From contig JANXVQ010000175.1 in NCBI GenBank assembly GCA_025351545.1, positions 1 through 5,942 on the forward strand: a DNA stretch of 5,942 nt, given 5' to 3'. The translations under genes and the position numbers were made by a program. Origin of the DNA: Spirosoma sp. (GTDB lineage: Bacteria > Bacteroidota > Bacteroidia > Cytophagales > Spirosomataceae). Of this stretch, positions 5,247-5,942 are shown piece by piece. The notes beneath the pieces were generated by a model. It saw nothing but the letters and a program-made list of their open reading frames with translations. It ran no database searches and had not been told where the DNA came from. The first letter of the stretch is position 1. The number at the start of each line of letters is the position of its first letter.

Positions 5247-5870
5247 ATGGACAAGCTAACCGCTGATGACCTGATATACGGGTACATAAACGGCATTTTC
5301 CCAATGGCCGACGCCGACGGTACGCTTTACTGGTATGCACCAGACCCGCGTGCTATTATCCCGCTTGCTACCTACAAACCAGCTAAGTCACTTCGTCCAG
5401 TTCTAAATCGCAATCAATTTGAGGTCCGTATTAACACAGCGTTCAACGAGGTAATGCGTGGTTGTTCAGTGCCTCGTTCTGAGGATGATAGCGTCTGGAT
5501 TTCGGAAGAAATTATAAACGCGTATACAGAACTGCATAACATGGGGCTGGCCCACAGCGTTGAAACGTATATAGATAATCGGTTAGTTGGTGGATTATAT
5601 GGCGTATCGCTGGGGGCGGCTTTTTTTGGCGAATCCATGTTCAATCGAGTCGATAATGCCTCGAAAGTGGCATTTCATCACCTGGTCCTGATTCTCCGCC
5701 AGCAACACTATATATTGCTCGATACCCAGTTCATAAACGACAATGTCAGACGATATGGCGCTATCGAAATCCCCAAAGCTGACTATTTGAAGCAACTTAA
5801 GTCTGCTCTTCGCCAAAAAGCCCGCTTTACGGAAACGGACCCGATGATTAAAAACCAGCCAAACGAGTGA
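5247..5870 (+). CDS. aat: Leucyl/phenylalanyl-tRNA--protein transferase
   Basis: The enzyme moves Leu or Phe from aminoacyl-tRNA to the N-terminus of proteins starting with Arg or Lys, marking them for ClpS-ClpAP degradation through the bacterial N-end rule; it acts in the cytoplasm. Family motifs are clear: GYINGIFPM at residues 12-20, WYAPDPRAIIPL at 29-40, HSVETYIDNRLVGGLYGVSL at 103-122, FFGESMF at 126-132, LLDTQFINDN at 157-166, and GAIEIPKADYL. Glu129, Asp159 and Gln161 line up, all with the same offset of 27, with Glu156, Asp186 and Gln188 known from the E. coli enzyme, and Trp84 with its Trp111. The 207-residue protein therefore lacks about 27 N-terminal residues of the E. coli form (234), including the FPP...LLALGGDL segment. 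This is not a wrong start, since an in-frame stop lies at 5226-5228. A promoter box lies just upstream, and the next gene follows after 40 bases. Confidence 0.95.
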   Translation: MDKLTADDLIYGYINGIFPMADADGTLYWYAPDPRAIIPLATYKPAKSLRPVLNRNQFEVRINTAFNEVMRGCSVPRSEDDSVWISEEIINAYTELHNMGLAHSVETYIDNRLVGGLYGVSLGAAFFGESMFNRVDNASKVAFHHLVLILRQQHYILLDTQFINDNVRRYGAIEIPKADYLKQLKSALRQKARFTETDPMIKNQPNE

Positions 5871-5897
5871 TCAGCACGGCGGTGCGGCATTGGTGCG

Positions 5898-5905
5898 TAT
5901 CTTTG
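5898..5905 (+). promoter_or_regulatory. TAnnTTTG box immediately before the aspartokinase start codon
   Basis: TATCTTTG is identical to the aat box, and the match continues for two more bases (CC). Only 5 bases separate it from the ATG at 5911, so a transcript from it would start at or next to the start codon and be nearly leaderless. No good -33 element is visible. It may be a real promoter or a chance match. Confidence 0.35.
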
Positions 5906-5910
5906 CCCGC

Positions 5911-5942
5911 ATGACAAAGCCCGTTCTTGTACTTAAATTCGG
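5911..5942 (+). CDS. Start of a probable aspartokinase (partial, cut by right edge)
   Basis: Only ten full codons are visible: MTKPVLVLKF, and the last two bases begin a Gly codon. A short beta strand ending VLKFG right after the start is how aspartate kinases begin (signature K-F/Y-G-G-S/T-S). This would be the first step from aspartate to lysine, threonine and methionine, either as a single enzyme or fused to homoserine dehydrogenase. The gene follows aat after 40 bases on the same strand. So few residues leave other amino-acid-kinase-fold proteins possible. Confidence 0.6.
   Translation, partial: MTKPVLVLKF

Noticed and set aside
5414..5816. Minus-strand open frames inside aat
   Set aside because: aat is certain from conserved motifs, and these antisense frames have no motif or start context.
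5874..5885. GCAC/GTGC hairpin after aat as a terminator
   Set aside because: The stem is only 4 bp and no T-rich run follows, so read-through into the kinase gene is likely.

Overview
The window reads as chromosomal DNA from a member of the Bacteroidota, most likely Cytophagales close to Spirosoma. The case rests on three things: repeated matches to the Bacteroidota -7 promoter box TAnnTTTG in intergenic DNA, a lack of clear Shine-Dalgarno sequences, and gene types typical of that group (a DUF6807 protein, an LEA14-like lipoprotein, and a secreted sugar-binding-type protein with a Pro-Val-rich linker). The genus is an inference. No rRNA, tRNA, CRISPR array, transposase or phage gene is visible.

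Layout. (1) Positions 1-620, minus strand: a DJ-1/PfpI, Hsp31-like protein whose last residues lie beyond the left edge. (2) 621-891: a divergent intergenic region with small repeats and a good promoter candidate. (3) 892-1287, plus strand: a small helical protein of unknown function. (4) 1288-1379: a convergent gap containing a perfect 44-bp palindrome, probably a terminator for both strands. (5) 1380-4898: three minus-strand genes for exported proteins. In transcription order they are an LEA14-like lipoprotein, a DUF6807 protein, and a large secreted protein with a beta-sandwich-like N-terminal part, a probable carbohydrate-binding module, a Pro-Val linker and a basic Cys-containing tail. 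(6) 4899-5246: a divergent intergenic region with inverted repeats, a possible gene remnant and the aat promoter. (7) 5247-5870, plus strand: leucyl/phenylalanyl-tRNA-protein transferase (aat). (8) 5911 to the right edge: the first codons of a probable aspartokinase.

The DUF6807 gene and the secreted protein downstream of it are 89 bp apart on the same strand and may be co-transcribed. DUF6807 proteins are often linked with carbohydrate catabolism, so a shared role in handling an extracellular glycan is plausible but unproven. The lipoprotein is separated from them by a GC-rich hairpin that looks like a terminator or attenuator. Aat and the kinase are housekeeping functions. The items most worth follow-up are the uncharacterised secreted protein with its tail, the DUF6807 leader, and the promoter box next to the kinase start codon.
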